Positions 23,296 through 34,940 of a stretch of DNA of 64,000 nt are shown one piece after another (the first letter of the stretch is position 1; every line of letters begins with the position of its first letter). The stretch is from Ehretia macrophylla (taxonomy: Eukaryota > Streptophyta > Magnoliopsida > Boraginales > Ehretiaceae). The position numbers and the translations under genes are program-made. Location: NCBI GenBank assembly GCA_037974665.1, contig CM075770.1:59159850-59223849 (forward strand), written 5' to 3'. The notes under the pieces are model-generated. The model saw only the letters and a program-made list of their open reading frames with translations, searched no databases and had not been told where the DNA came from.

Positions 23296-23415
23296 GGCGG
23301 TGCAACACGAGGACTTCCTACGGGGTCACCCATCCTAGTACTACTCTCGCCCAAGCACGCTTAACATCAGAGTTCTGATGGGATCCGGTGCATTAGTGCT
23401 GCTATGATCCGACCC
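23296..23415 (-). rRNA. 5S rRNA: 5S rRNA gene, copy 35 (Y type)
   Basis: Y haplotype with an additional change at nt 5 (GATCCGACCC on the plus strand) and ACATCAGAG near the A box. Confidence 0.95.
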
Positions 23416-23972
23416 ATCATGTTGAGGGCACAATTCCTTTATGTGTTAACGGTTCACAGTCCCAGCCTAGAGAGATGGCCAATTCAGAAGGCCCAATGGG
23501 CTTAACGACAACCCATCCGCTTCAACAACGCAGCATCCTCACAAGATGTGATATCGACGCGTTGTAGGGCCCTCTAATGTCCAGCTTGTAAGGTTGTCGT
23601 CCTTTTAACAGCTCACGGCGTACAATTCGGGACAGAAAAACATAGCAAAAGAAGAAAAGTGGCCCGAAACTGATGAAAATGTTCGATTTTAGGCTACAAA
23701 AATGGCACAGCGAGCGAGCTAGCTGCCCCCGTCATAGAGCTCTCGGAGAGCTTTCCAACGGTATGCTGTGCGCCGCGTAACTCCTTACGGATCAAAAGTT
23801 ATTGGCACCGAAGTGACGGAGACCTGGTCACAAGCCCTACGCCCTCGGTTTGCTGGCCCAGCCTCCTCGTGAAGCGAAGTTGTCTTGCCCAAGGTGCCGT
23901 GAGATTCGATAATAGAAATGTGGTGGATAAAGTATCTTGGCAACAATAACTGGAGCAAAAAAATTTAAAAAG

Positions 23973-24092
23973 GGGGGTGCCACACGAGGGCTTACCGGGG
24001 AGTCACCTATCCTAGTACTATTCTTGCCCAAGCATGCTTAATTTCAGATTTCGGATAAGATCTGGTGCATTAGTGCTGGTATGATCCCACCC
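23973..24092 (-). rRNA. 5S rRNA: 5S rRNA gene, copy 36 (Z/Y mosaic)
   Basis: Z at nt 92, 99, 51 and 58 (CATGCTTAATTTC) but with the Y base G at nt 6. Counterpart of copy 41 in the next five-unit block. Confidence 0.94.
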
Positions 24093-24648
24093 GTCATGTT
24101 GAGGGCACAATTCCTTTATGTGTTAACGGTTTACAGTTCTAGCCTTGAGATATGGCCTATTTAGAAGGCCCAATGGGCTTAACGACAACCCATGCACTTC
24201 AACAACGTAAAATCCTCGCAAGTATTGATATTGACGCGTTGTAGGGCCCCCTAATGTCCTACGAGTGAAGTTGTTGTCCTTTTAACAGCTCACGACGTAC
24301 AATCCGGGACGAAAAAACATAGCAAAAGAAGAAAAGTGGCACGAAACTGATGAAAACGTTCAATTTTGGGCTCCAAAAGGGCACAACATGCAAGCTAGCT
24401 GCCCCCGTCATAGAGCTCTTAGAGTGCTTTGCAACAGTATTCTGTGCGCCGCGTAACTTCTTACAGATCAAAAGTTATGGGTACCGGAGCGACGTAGACT
24501 TGGTCACAAGCCCTAAACTCTCTGTTTGCTGGCCCAGCCTCTACGTGAAGCGAAGTTGTCTTGCCCAATGTACCGTGGCATTCAATAATAGAAATGTGGC
24601 GGATAGAGTATCTTGGCAACCCTAACTAGAGCCAAAAAAATTGAAAGG

Positions 24649-24768
24649 AGGGGTGTAACACGAGGACTTCCCAGGTGGTCACCCATCCTAGTACTACTCT
24701 CGCCCAAGCATGCTTAACTTCGGAGTTCTGATAGGATCTGGTGCATTAGTGCTGGTATGATCACACTC
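24649..24768 (-). rRNA. 5S rRNA: 5S rRNA gene, copy 37 (W type)
   Basis: W group: nt 93 C to A (CCCAGGTGG), nt 113 A (TGTAAC), nt 2 A (CACTC). Also nt 6 U and nt 58 A. Two or three helix I pairs are lost. Counterpart of copy 42. Confidence 0.94.
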
Positions 24769-25325
24769 GTCATGATGAGGGCACAATTCCTTTATGTGTT
24801 AATAGTTCACAGTCCCAGCCTGGAGAGATGGCCCATTCAGAAGGTCCAATGGGCTTAACAACAATCCATCTGCTTCAACAACGCTGCATCATCGTAAGAC
24901 GTGATATCGACGCATTGTAGAGCCCTCTAATGTCCCGTGAGTAAGGTTGTCGTCCTTTTAACAGCTCACGACGTACGATCCGGGATGGAAAAACATAGGA
25001 AAAGAATAAAAGTGGCCCGAAACTGATGAAAATGTTCAATTTTGGGCTCCAAAAAGGGCACAGCGAGCTAGCTAGCTGCCCCCGTCGTAGAGCTCTCGGA
25101 GAGCTTTACAACGGTATGCTATGTGCCGCGTAACTTCTTACGGATCAAAAGTTATGGGCACCGGAGCGAAGAAGACCTGGTCACAAGCCCTACACCCTCA
25201 GTTTGCTGGCCCAACCTCCACGTGAAGCGAAGTTGTCTAGCCCAAGCTGCCGTGGGATACGATAATAGAAATGTGGTGGATAAAGTATCTTGGCAACCAC
25301 AACCGGAGCAAAAAAAATTGAAAAG

Positions 25326-25445
25326 GGGCGTGCAACACGAGGACTTCCTAGGGGGTCACCCATCCTAGTACTACAATCACCCAAGCACGCTTAACTTCAG
25401 AGTTCTGATGGGATCCTGTGCATTGGTACTGGTATGATCCCACCC
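25326..25445 (-). rRNA. 5S rRNA: 5S rRNA gene, copy 38
   Basis: Part Y (nt 97 A, 47 U, 6 G). Carries the ACAATC marker of copy 31. Confidence 0.95.
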
Positions 25446-26002
25446 GTCATGTTGAGGGCACAATTCCTTTATGTGTTAACGGTTCACAGTCCCAGCCTAG
25501 AGAGATGGCCCATTCAGAAGGCCCAATGAGCTTAACGACAACCAATCCGCTTCAACAACGCAGTATCCTCGCAAGACGAGATATTGACGCGTTGTAGGGC
25601 CCTCTAATGTCCCACGAGTAAGGTTGTCGTCCTTTTAATAGCTCACAACGTGCGATCGGGGATGAAAAAAGATAGCAAAAGAAGAAAAGTGGCACGAAAC
25701 TGATGAAAATGTTCAATTTTGGGCTCCAAAAAGGGCACAACAATCAAGCTAGCTACCCCCGTCGTAGAGCTCTCAAAGGGCTTTCCAACGGTATGCTGTG
25801 CGTCGCGTAACTCCTTACGGATCAAAAGTTATGGGCACCGGAGCAACGGAGACCTGGTCACAAGCCATAAGCCCTCGGTTTGCTGGCTCAGCCTCCACGT
25901 GAAGCGAATTTGTCTTGCCCAAGGTGCCGTGGGATTCGATAATAGAAATTTGGCGGATAAAGTATCTTTGTAACCATAACTAGAGCCAAAAAAGTTGAAA
26001 AG

Positions 26003-26121
26003 GAGTGTGTAACACGAGGACTCTCCAGGGGGGCACCCATCCTAGTGCTACTCTCGCCAAAACACGCTTAACTTCGGAGTTCTGATGGGATCGGTGCATT
26101 AGTGCTGGTATAAGCGCGCCC
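26003..26121 (-). rRNA. 5S rRNA: 5S rRNA gene, copy 39 (-1 nt)
   Basis: 119 nt, one base missing in GATCGGTGC; nt 113 A, GGGGGGCACCC in the C box, CGCCAAAAC in the A box. A decayed relative of copies 32 and 44. Confidence 0.92.
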
Positions 26122-26679
26122 GTCATGTTGAGGGTACAATTCCTTTATGTGTTAACGGTTCACAGTCCCAGCCTAGAGAGATGGCCCATTCAGAAGGCCC
26201 AATGGGCTTAACGACAACCCATCCGCTTCAACAACACAGCATCCTCGCAAGACGTGATATTGACGCGTTGTAAGGCCCCCTAATGTCTTGTGAGTAAGGT
26301 TGTCATCCTTTTAACTATTCAAGAAGTACGAAGCGGGACGAAAAAACATAGCAAAAGAAGAAAAGTGGCTCGAAACTGATGAAAACGTTCACTTTTGGGC
26401 TCCAAAAATGGCACCGTGAGCAAGCATGCTGTCCCCGTCGTAGAGCTCTCAGAGAGCTTTACAACGGTATGCTGTGTGCCGCGTAACTCCTTACGGATCA
26501 AAAGTTATGGGCACCGGAGCGACGAAGAGCTGGTCACAAGCCTTACACCTTCAGTTTGCTAGCCCAACCTCCACGTGAAGCGAACTTTTCTTGCCCAAGG
26601 TGCCGTGGAATTCGATAATAGAAATGTGGTGGATAAAGTATCTCGGCAACCATAACCGGAGCAAAAAAAAATTGAAAAG

Positions 26680-26799
26680 GGGGGTGCAACACGAGGACTT
26701 CCTACGGGGTTACCCACCATAGTACTACTCCCGCCCAAGCACGCTTAACTTCGGAGTTCTGATGGGATCCGGTGCATTAGTGCTGGTATGATCGTACCC
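26680..26799 (-). rRNA. 5S rRNA: 5S rRNA gene, copy 40 (Y 3' half)
   Basis: Y bases at nt 95 and 97 with GGTTACCCACCA across the C box, but nt 47 and nt 6 are consensus: a mosaic of Y and consensus. Confidence 0.94.
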
Positions 26800-27356
26800 A
26801 TCATATTGAGGGCACAATTCCTTTATGTGTTAATGGTTCACAGTCCCAGCCTAGAGAGATGGCCAATTCAGAAGGCCCAATGGGCTTAACGACAACCCAT
26901 ACGCTTCAACAACGCAGCATCCTGGCAAGAAGTGATATCGACGCGTTGTAGGGCCTTCTTATGTCCCGCGAGTAAGGTTGTCGTCCTTTTAACAGCTCAC
27001 GACATACGATCCGGGATGGAAAAACAGAGCTAATCTAGAAAAGTGGCCCAAAACTGATGAAAATGTTCGATTTTGGGCTCCAAAAAAGGCAAAATGAGCA
27101 AGCAAGCTGCCCTCGTCGTAGAGCCCTCGATGAGCTTTCCAACGGTATGCAGTGCGCCGCGTAACTCCTTACGGATCAAAAGTTATGGGCACCGTAGCGA
27201 CGGAGACTTGTTCACAAGCCCTACGCCCTAGGTTTGCGGGCCCAGCCTCCACGTGAAGCGAAGTTGTCTTGCCCAAGGTGCCGTGAGATTCGATAATAGA
27301 AATGTGGTGGATAAAGTATCTTGGCAACCATAACTGGAGCAAAGAAATTTGAAAAG

Positions 27357-27476
27357 GGGGGTGCAACACGAGGACTTACCAGGGAGTCACCCATCCTAGT
27401 ACTGCTCTGACCCAAGCATGCTTAATTTCGGAGTTCTGATGGGATCCGGTGCATTAGTGCTGGTATGATCGCACCC
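27357..27476 (-). rRNA. 5S rRNA: 5S rRNA gene, copy 41 (Z type)
   Basis: Clean Z haplotype: nt 51 A and 58 A in the A box, 92 U, 99 U; nt 6 consensus. Confidence 0.96.
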
Positions 27477-28032
27477 GTCATGTTGAGGGCACAATTCCTT
27501 TATGTGTTAACGGTTTACAGTCCTAGCCTTGAGAGATGGCCCATTCAGAAGGCCCAATGGGCTTAACGACAACCCAAGCACTTCAACAACGCAAAATCCT
27601 CGCAAGTAGTGATATTGACGCGTTGTAGGGCCCCCTAATGTCCTACGAGTGAAGTTGTTGTCCTTTTAACAGCTCACGACGTACAATCCGGGACGAAAAA
27701 ACATAGCAAAAGAAGAAAAGTGGCACGAAACTGATGAAAACGTTCAATTTTGGGCTCCAAAAAGGGCACAGCGAGCAAGCTAGCTGCCCCCGTCGTAGAG
27801 CTCTCAGAGTGCTTTGCAACAGTATTCTGTGCGCCGCGTAACTTCTTACAGATCAAAAGTTATGGGTACCGGAGCGACGTAGACTTGGTCACAAGCCCTA
27901 AACTCTCTGTTTGCTGGCCCAGCCTCTACGTGAAGCGAAGTTGTCTTGCCCAATGTACCGTGGGATTCAATAATAGAAATGTGGCGGATAAAGTATCTTG
28001 GCAACCCTAACTGTTGCCAAAAAATTGAAAAG

Positions 28033-28152
28033 TGGGGTGTAACACGAGGACTTCCCAAGTGGTCACCTATCCTAGTACTACTCTCGCCCACGCACGCTTA
28101 ACTTCGGAGTTCAGATGGGATCTGGTGCATTAGTGCTGGTATGATCGCACTC
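28033..28152 (-). rRNA. 5S rRNA: 5S rRNA gene, copy 42 (W type)
   Basis: W group: nt 2 A, 93 A, 113 A, plus nt 95 U. Its spacer to the left is close to that of copy 37, about 3.38 kb away. Confidence 0.95.
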
Positions 28153-28720
28153 GTCATGTTGAGGGCACAATTTCTTTATGTGTTAACAGTTCACAGTCCC
28201 AGCCAGGAGAGATGGCCCATTCAGAAGGTCCATTGGGCTTAACAACAACCCATCCGCTTCAACAACGTTGCATCATCGCAAGACGTGATATCGACGCATT
28301 GTAGGGCCCTCTAATGTCCCGCGAGTAAGGTTGTCATCCTTTTAACAGCTCAAGACGTACGATCCGAGACGAAAAAATATAGCAAAAGAAGAAAAGTGGC
28401 CTGAACCTGATGAAAACGTTCGATTTTGGGCTCCAAAAAGGGCACAGTGAGCTAGCTAGCTGCCCCCGTCGTAGAGCTCTCGGAGAGCGTTCCAACGGTA
28501 TGCTGTGCGCCCCGTAACTCCTGACGGATCAAAAGTTATAGGCACCGGATCGACGGAGAGCTGGTCACAAGCCCTACACCCTCTATTTGCTTGCCTAACC
28601 TCCACATGAAGTGAAGTTTTCTTGCCCAAGGTGCCGAGGAATTTGATAATAAAAATGTGGTGGAGTTTTCTTGCCCAAGTATCTTGGCAACCTTAACCGG
28701 AGCAAAAAAAATTGAAAAGG

Positions 28721-28840
28721 GGGGGTGCAACACGAGGACTTCCTACGGGGTCACCCATCCTAGTACTACTCTCGCCCAAGCACGCCTAACTTCAGAGTTC
28801 TGATGGGATCCGGTGCATTGGTGATTGTATGATCCCTCCC
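28721..28840 (-). rRNA. 5S rRNA: 5S rRNA gene, copy 43 (Y type)
   Basis: Y haplotype plus nt 4 U to A and CGCCTAAC, as in copy 31. The spacer 3' of it holds a small templated insertion at 28665-28679. Confidence 0.95.
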
Positions 28841-29397
28841 GTCATATTGAGGGCACAATTCATTTATGTGTTAATGGTTCACAGTCCCAGCCTAGAGAGA
28901 TGGCCTATTCAGAAGCCCCAATGAGCTTAACGACAACCAATCTGCTTCAACAACATAGTATCCTCGAAAGTCGTGATATTGACGCGTTGTAGGGCCCTAT
29001 AATGTCCCGCGAGTAAGGTTGTCATCCTTTTAAAAGCTCACGACGTGCGATCGGGGATGAAAAAACATAGCAAAAGAAGAAAAGTGGCACAAGACTGAGG
29101 AAAACGTTCAATTTTGGTCTCCGAAAAGGGCACAACAATCAAGCTAGCTGTCCCCGTCGTAGAGCTCTCAAAGAGCTTTGCAACGGTATGTTGTGAGCCG
29201 CGTAACTCCTTACGGATCAAAAGTTATGGGCACCGGAGTAACGGAGACCTGGTCACAAGCCCTACGCCCTTGGTTTGCTGGCTCAGCCTCCACGTGAAGC
29301 GAAGTTGTCTTGCCCAAGGTGCCGTGGGATTCGATAATAGAAATTTGGTGGATAAAGTATCTTTGCAACCATAACTGGAGCCAAAAAAGTTGAAAAT

Positions 29398-29517
29398 GAG
29401 GGTGTAACACGAGGACTTCCCAGGGGGTCGCCCATCCTAGTACTACTCTCGCCAAAGCATGCTTAACTTCGGAGTTCTGATGGGATCCGGTGCATTAGTG
29501 CTGGTATAAGTGCACCC
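29398..29517 (-). rRNA. 5S rRNA: 5S rRNA gene, copy 44
   Basis: Consensus on the G-run side (CCCAGGGGG) with GTCGCCC in the C box; nt 113 A; GCCAAAGCATGC in the A box. Counterpart of copies 32 and 39. Confidence 0.95.
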
Positions 29518-30083
29518 GTCATGTTGAGGGTACAATTCCTTTATGTGTTAACGGTTCACAGTCCCAGCCTAGAGAAATGGCCCATTCAGAAGGTCCAATG
29601 GGCTTAACGACAACCCATCCGCTTCAACAACACAGGATCCTCGTAAGACGTGATATCAACGCATTGTAAGGCCCTCTAATGTCCTGTGAGTAAGGTTGTC
29701 ATCCTTTTAACTGTTCAAGAAGTACGAAGCGGGACGAAAAAACATAGCAAAAGAAGAAAAGTGGCTCGAAACTGATGAAAACGTTCAATTTTGGGCTCCA
29801 AAAACAGCACCGCGAGCAACCATGCTGCCCCTGTCGTAGAGCTCTCGGAGAGCTTTACAACGGTATGCCGTGTGCCGCGTAACTCCTTACGGATCAAAAG
29901 TTATGGGCACCGGAGTGACGGAGAGCTGGTCACAAGCCCTACACCCTCATTTTGCTAGCCCAACCTCCATGTGAAGCGATGTTGTCTTGCCCAAGGTATC
30001 GTGGGATTCGATAATAGAAATGTGGTGGATAAAGTATCTTGGCAACTATAACCGGTGCAAAAAAAATTGAAAAGGGGGGGGGG

Positions 30084-30203
30084 AGGGGTGCAACACGAGG
30101 ACTTCCTGGGGGGTCACTCATCCTAGTGCTACTCTCGCCCAAGCACGCTTAACTTCAGAGTTCTGATGGGATCCAGTGCATTAGTGCTGGTATGATCCCA
30201 CCC
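30084..30203 (-). rRNA. 5S rRNA: 5S rRNA gene, copy 45
   Basis: Part Y (47 U, 6 G) with CCTGGGGGGTCACTC on the 3' side. A run of ten extra G at 30074-30083 separates it from its T-run terminator. Confidence 0.94.
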
Positions 30204-30761
30204 GTCATGTTGAGGGCACAATTTCTTTATGTGTTAACGGTTCACAGTCCCAGCCTAGAGAGATGGCCCATTCAGAAGGCCCAATGGGCTTAACGACAAC
30301 CCATCCGCTTCAACAATGCAGTATCCTCGCAAGACGTGATATCGATGCATTGTAGGGCTCTCTAATGTCCGGCAAGTAAGGTTGTCGTCCTTTTAACAGC
30401 TTACGACGTACCATCGGGGATGAAAAAACATAGCAAAAGAAGAAAAGAGGCACGAAACTGATGAAAATATTCAATTTTGGGCTCCAAAAAGGGCACAGTG
30501 AGTAAGCTAGCTGCCCCTGACGTAGAGCTCTCAGAGAGCTTTGCAACGGTATGCTGTGCGCCCCGTAACTCCTTACGAATCAAAAATTATGGGCACCGGA
30601 GCGACGGAGACCTGGTCACAAGCCCTACGCCCTCAGTTTGTTGGCCCGGCCTCCACGTGAAGCGAAGTTGTCTTGCCCAAGGTGCCGTGGGATTCGATAA
30701 TAGAAATCTGGCGGATAAAGTATCCTGGCAACCCTAACCGGAGCAAAAAAAAATTGAAAAG

Positions 30762-30881
30762 GGGGGTGTAACACGAGGACTTCCCAGGGGGTCACCCATC
30801 CTAGTACTACTCTCGCCCAAGCACACTTAACTTCAGAGTTCTGAAGGGATCTGGTGCAATAGTGCTGGTATGATCCCACCC
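30762..30881 (-). rRNA. 5S rRNA: 5S rRNA gene, copy 46
   Basis: Consensus at nt 91-99 but Y at nt 47 and 6, with nt 113 A, so pair 6-113 is changed on both sides. Its unit resembles that of copy 34, 8.1 kb to the left. Confidence 0.95.
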
Positions 30882-31437
30882 GTCATGTTGAGGGCACAAT
30901 TCCTTTATGTGTTAACGGTTCACAGTCCCAGCCTAGAGAGATGGCCCATTTAGAAGGTCCAATGGGCTTAACGACAACCCATCCTCTTCAACAACGCAGC
31001 ATCCTCGCAAGACGTGATATCGACACGTTGTAGGGCCATCTAATGTCCCGCGAGTAAGGTTGTCATCCTTTTAACATCTCAAGACGTACGATGCGGGATG
31101 GAAAAACATAGCAAAAGTAGAAAAGTGGCCCAAAACTGATGAAAACGTTCGATTTTGGGCTCCAAAAAGGGCAAAACGAGCAAACTTGCTACCCATGTCG
31201 TAGAGCTCTCAGAGAGCTTTACACCGGTATGCTGTGTGCCGCCTAACTCCTTACGGATCAAAAGTTATGGGCACCGGAGCAACGGAGACCTAGTCACAAG
31301 CCCTAGACCCTCAGTTTGTTAGCCCAACCTCCACGTGAAGCGAAGTTGTCTTGCCCAAGGTGCCGTGGGATTCGGTAATAGAAATGTGGTGGATAAAGTT
31401 TCTTGGCAACCATAACCGGAGCAAAAAAAATTGAAAA

Positions 31438-31557
31438 GGGGGTGCAACACGAGGACTTCCTTGGGGGTCACCCATCCTAGTACTACTCTCGCCCAAGCAC
31501 GCTTAACTTCAGAGTTCTGATGGGATCCGGTGTATTAGTGCCGGTATGATCCCACCC
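31438..31557 (-). rRNA. 5S rRNA: 5S rRNA gene, copy 47
   Basis: Part Y (97 A, 47 U, 6 G), CCTTGGGGG on the plus strand; the A box is consensus. Confidence 0.95.
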
Positions 31558-32114
31558 GTCAAGTTGAGGGCACAATTCCTTTATGTGTTAATGGTTCATA
31601 GTCCCAGCCTAGAGAGATGGCCCATTCAGAAGTCCTAATGGGCTTAACGACAACCCATCCACTTCAACAATGCAGCATCCTCCCAAGACGTGATATCGAC
31701 GCGTTGTTGGGCCCTTTAATGTCCCGCGAGTAACGTTTTTGTCCTTTTAACAGCTCACGACGTACAATCCAGGATTGAAAAACATTGCAAAAGAAGAAAA
31801 GTGGCCCGAAACTGATGAAAATGTTTGATTTTGGGCTCCAAAAAGGGTACAGCGAGCAAGCTCGCTACCCCCATCGTAGAGCTCTCGGAGAGCTTTACAA
31901 CGGTATGCTGTTTGCCGCGTAACTTCTTACGGATCAAAAGTTATGGGCACCGGAGCGACGGAGACCTGGTGATGAGCCCTACGCCCTCGGTTTGCTGGCC
32001 TAGTCTCCACGTGAAGTGAAGTTGTCTTGCCCAAGGTAACTTGGGATTCGATAATATAAATGTGGTGGATAAAGTATCTTGGCAACCTTAACCGAAGCAA
32101 AAAAAATTGAAAAG

Positions 32115-32234
32115 TGGGGTGCAACACGAGGACTTACCAGGGAGTCACCCATCCTAGTACTACTTTCGCCCAAGCATGCTTAATTTCGGAGTTCTGATGG
32201 GATCCGGTGTAGTAGTGCTGGTATGATCGCAGCC
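32115..32234 (-). rRNA. 5S rRNA: 5S rRNA gene, copy 48 (Z type)
   Basis: Clean Z haplotype with two A-box changes; private change GTAGTAG, and nt 3 changed (CAGCC). Confidence 0.95.
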
Positions 32235-32790
32235 GTCATGATGAGGGCACAATTCCTTTATCTGTTAACGGTTTATAGTCCCAGCTTAGAGAGATGGCCC
32301 ATTCCGAAGGCCCAATGGCTTAATGACAACCTATCCACTTCAACAACGCAGCATTCTCACAAGTTGTGATTTCGACGCGTTGAAGGGCCATCTAATGTCA
32401 TGCGAGTGAGGTTGTCGTCCTTTTAACAGTTCACGACGTACGATCCGGGATGAAAAAACATAGCAAAAGAATAAAAGCGGCACGAAACTTAGGAAAACGT
32501 TCGATTTTGGGATCCAAAAAGAGCACAGCGAGCAAGCTAGCTGCCCCCGTCGTAGAACTCTCGGAGAGCTTTGCAACGGTATGCTGTGCGCCGTGTAACT
32601 CCTTACGAATCAAAAGTTATGGGCACCGGAGCGACTGAGAGCTGGCCACAAGCCCTATGCTCTCATTTTGCTGGCCCAGCCTCCACGTGAAACGAAGATT
32701 TCTTGCCCAAGGTGCCGTGGGATTCAATAATAGAAATGTGGTGTATAAAGCATCTTGGCAACCATAACCGAAGCAAAAAAAATTGAAAAG

Positions 32791-32910
32791 CGGGGTACAA
32801 CACGAGGACTTCCTACAAGGTCACCCATCCTAGTACTACTCTCGCCCAAGCACGCTTAACTTCAAAGTTCTGATGGGATCCGGTGCATTAGTGCTGGTAT
32901 GATCCCACCC
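32791..32910 (-). rRNA. 5S rRNA: 5S rRNA gene, copy 49 (Y type)
   Basis: Y haplotype with CTACAAGG in the helix IV region and CTTCAAAG around nt 47. Confidence 0.95.
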
Positions 32911-33466
32911 GTAATGTTGAGGGCACAATTCCTTTATGTGTTAATGGTTCACAATCCCAGCCTAGAGAGATGGCCCATTCAGAAGGCCCAATGTGCTTAA
33001 CGACGGCCCATCTGCTTCAACAGCGCAGCATCCTCCCAGGACGTGATATCGACACGTTGTAGGGCCCTCTAATGTCCGGCAAGTAAGGTTGTCGTTCTTT
33101 TAACAACTCACGACGTACCATCCGGGACAGAAAAACATAGCAAAAGAAGAAAAGTGGCCCAAAACTGATAAAAATGTTCAATTTTGGGCTCCAAAAAGGG
33201 TAAAGCGAGCAAGCTTATTGCCCCCGTCGTAGAGCTCTCGGAGAATTGACAACACTATGCTGTGCACCATGTAACCCCTTACGGATCAAAAGTTATGGGC
33301 ACCAGAGCGACGGAGACCTGGTCAGAAGCCCTACGGTCTCGGTTTGCCGGCCCAGCCTCCACGTGAAATGAAGTTGTCTTGCCCAAGGTGCCGATGGATT
33401 CGATAATAGAAATGTGGTGGATAAAGTATCTTGGCAACCATAACCGGAGCAAAAAAATTTAAAAAG

Positions 33467-33586
33467 GGGGGTGCAACACGAGGGCTTACCGGGGAGTCAC
33501 CTATCCTAGTACTACTCTCGCCCACACATGCTTAATTGCGTAGTTCTGATGGGATCCGGTGCATTAGTGCTGGTTTGCTCGCTCCC
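33467..33586 (-). rRNA. 5S rRNA: 5S rRNA gene, copy 50 (Z-like)
   Basis: Z-like 3' side (TTACCGGGGAG) and A box (CATGCTTAATTGCG). The 5' end is also altered (TTTGCTCGCTCCC). Upstream it carries the variant promoter patch shared with copy 51. Confidence 0.94.
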
Positions 33587-34143
33587 GTCATGTTGAGGGC
33601 ACAATTCCTTTATGTGTGAACAGTGTACAGTCCCAGCCTATACATATGTCCTATTCAGAAGGTCCAATGGGCTTAATGACAACCCATCCGCTTCAACAAC
33701 ACAGCATCCTCGCAAGTAGTGATATGAACACGTTGTAGGGCCCTGTAATGTCCTGCAAGTGAGGTTGTCATCCTTTTAACCGCTCACGACGTAGGATCCG
33801 GTACGGAAAAACATAGCAAAAGAAGAAAATTGGCACGAAACTGATGAAAACGTTCGATTTTGTGCCGCAAAAAAGGTACAACGAGCAAGCTAGCTGCCCC
33901 CGTCGTAGAACTCTCAGAGAGCTTTGCAACGGTATGCTGTACGCCGCGTAACTTCTTACAGATCAAAAGTTATGGGCACCGAAGCGACGAAGACCTGGTC
34001 ACAAGCCTTACGCTCTCTGTTTGCTGGCCCAGCCTCCATGTGAAAGGAAGTTGTCTTTCCCAAGGTACCGTGGTATTCAATAATAGAAATGTGGCGGATA
34101 AAGTATCTTGGCAACCCTAACCGGAGCCAAAAATTTTGAAAAG

Positions 34144-34263
34144 TGGGGTGTAACACGAGGACTTCCCAGGGGGTCACCCATCCTAGTACTACTCACGCCC
34201 AAGCATGCTTAATTTTGGAGTTCTGATGGGATCCGGTGCATTAGTGCTGGTATGATCACACTC
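34144..34263 (-). rRNA. 5S rRNA: 5S rRNA gene, copy 51 (consensus/Z/W mosaic)
   Basis: Consensus at nt 91-99, Z in the A box (CATGCTTAATTTTG), W at nt 2 and 113. A clear mosaic within 120 bp. Confidence 0.94.
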
Positions 34264-34820
34264 GTCATGTTGAGGGCACAATTCCTTTATGTGTGAACAG
34301 TGTACAGTCCCAGCCTATACATATGTCCTATTCAGAAGGTCCAATGGGCTTAATGACAACCCATCCGCTTCAACAACACAGCATCCTCGCAAGATGTGAT
34401 ATCGACGCATTGTAAGGCCCTCTAATGTCCCGCGAGTAAGGTTATCGTCCTTTTAACAGCTCAATACGTACGATCTGGGATGAAAAAACAAATCAAAAGA
34501 AGAAAAGTTGCCCGAAACTGATAAAAACGTTCGATTTTGGGCTTCAAAAAGGGTACAGCTAGCTAGCTTGCTACCCATGTCGTAGAGCTCTCGCAGAGCT
34601 TTCCAACGGTATACTGTGCGCCGCGTAACTCCTTACGGATAAAAAGTCATGGGCACCGGAGCGACGGAGACCTGGTCACAAGCCCTACGCCCACGGTTTG
34701 CTGGCCCAGCCTCCACGTGAAACGAAGTTGTCTTGCCCAAGGTGCCGAGGGATTCGATAATAGAAATGTGGTGGATAAAGTATCTTGGCAACCATAACCG
34801 GAGCAAAAAAATTTGAAAAT

Positions 34821-34940
34821 GAAGGTGCAACACGAGGAATTACCAGGGAGTCACCCTTCCTGGTACTACTCTCGTCCAAGCATGCTTAATTTCGGAGTTC
34901 AGATGGGATCCGGTGCATTAGTGCTGGTATGATCGCACCC
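34821..34940 (-). rRNA. 5S rRNA: 5S rRNA gene, copy 52 (Z type)
   Basis: Z haplotype, with CCCTTCCTGG changing the C box and nt 40 A to U (GTTCAGATG). The 5' end is consensus. Confidence 0.95.

Larger units (their letters stand above)
23900..30600. repeat. Pentameric higher-order repeat, two copies of about 3.39 kb
   Basis: Copies 36 to 40 correspond in order to copies 41 to 45 by gene class and spacer markers. The match is strongest at 24205-24620 against 27589-28005, offset about 3385 bp. Later units have drifted more. Borders are approximate. Confidence 0.7.
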
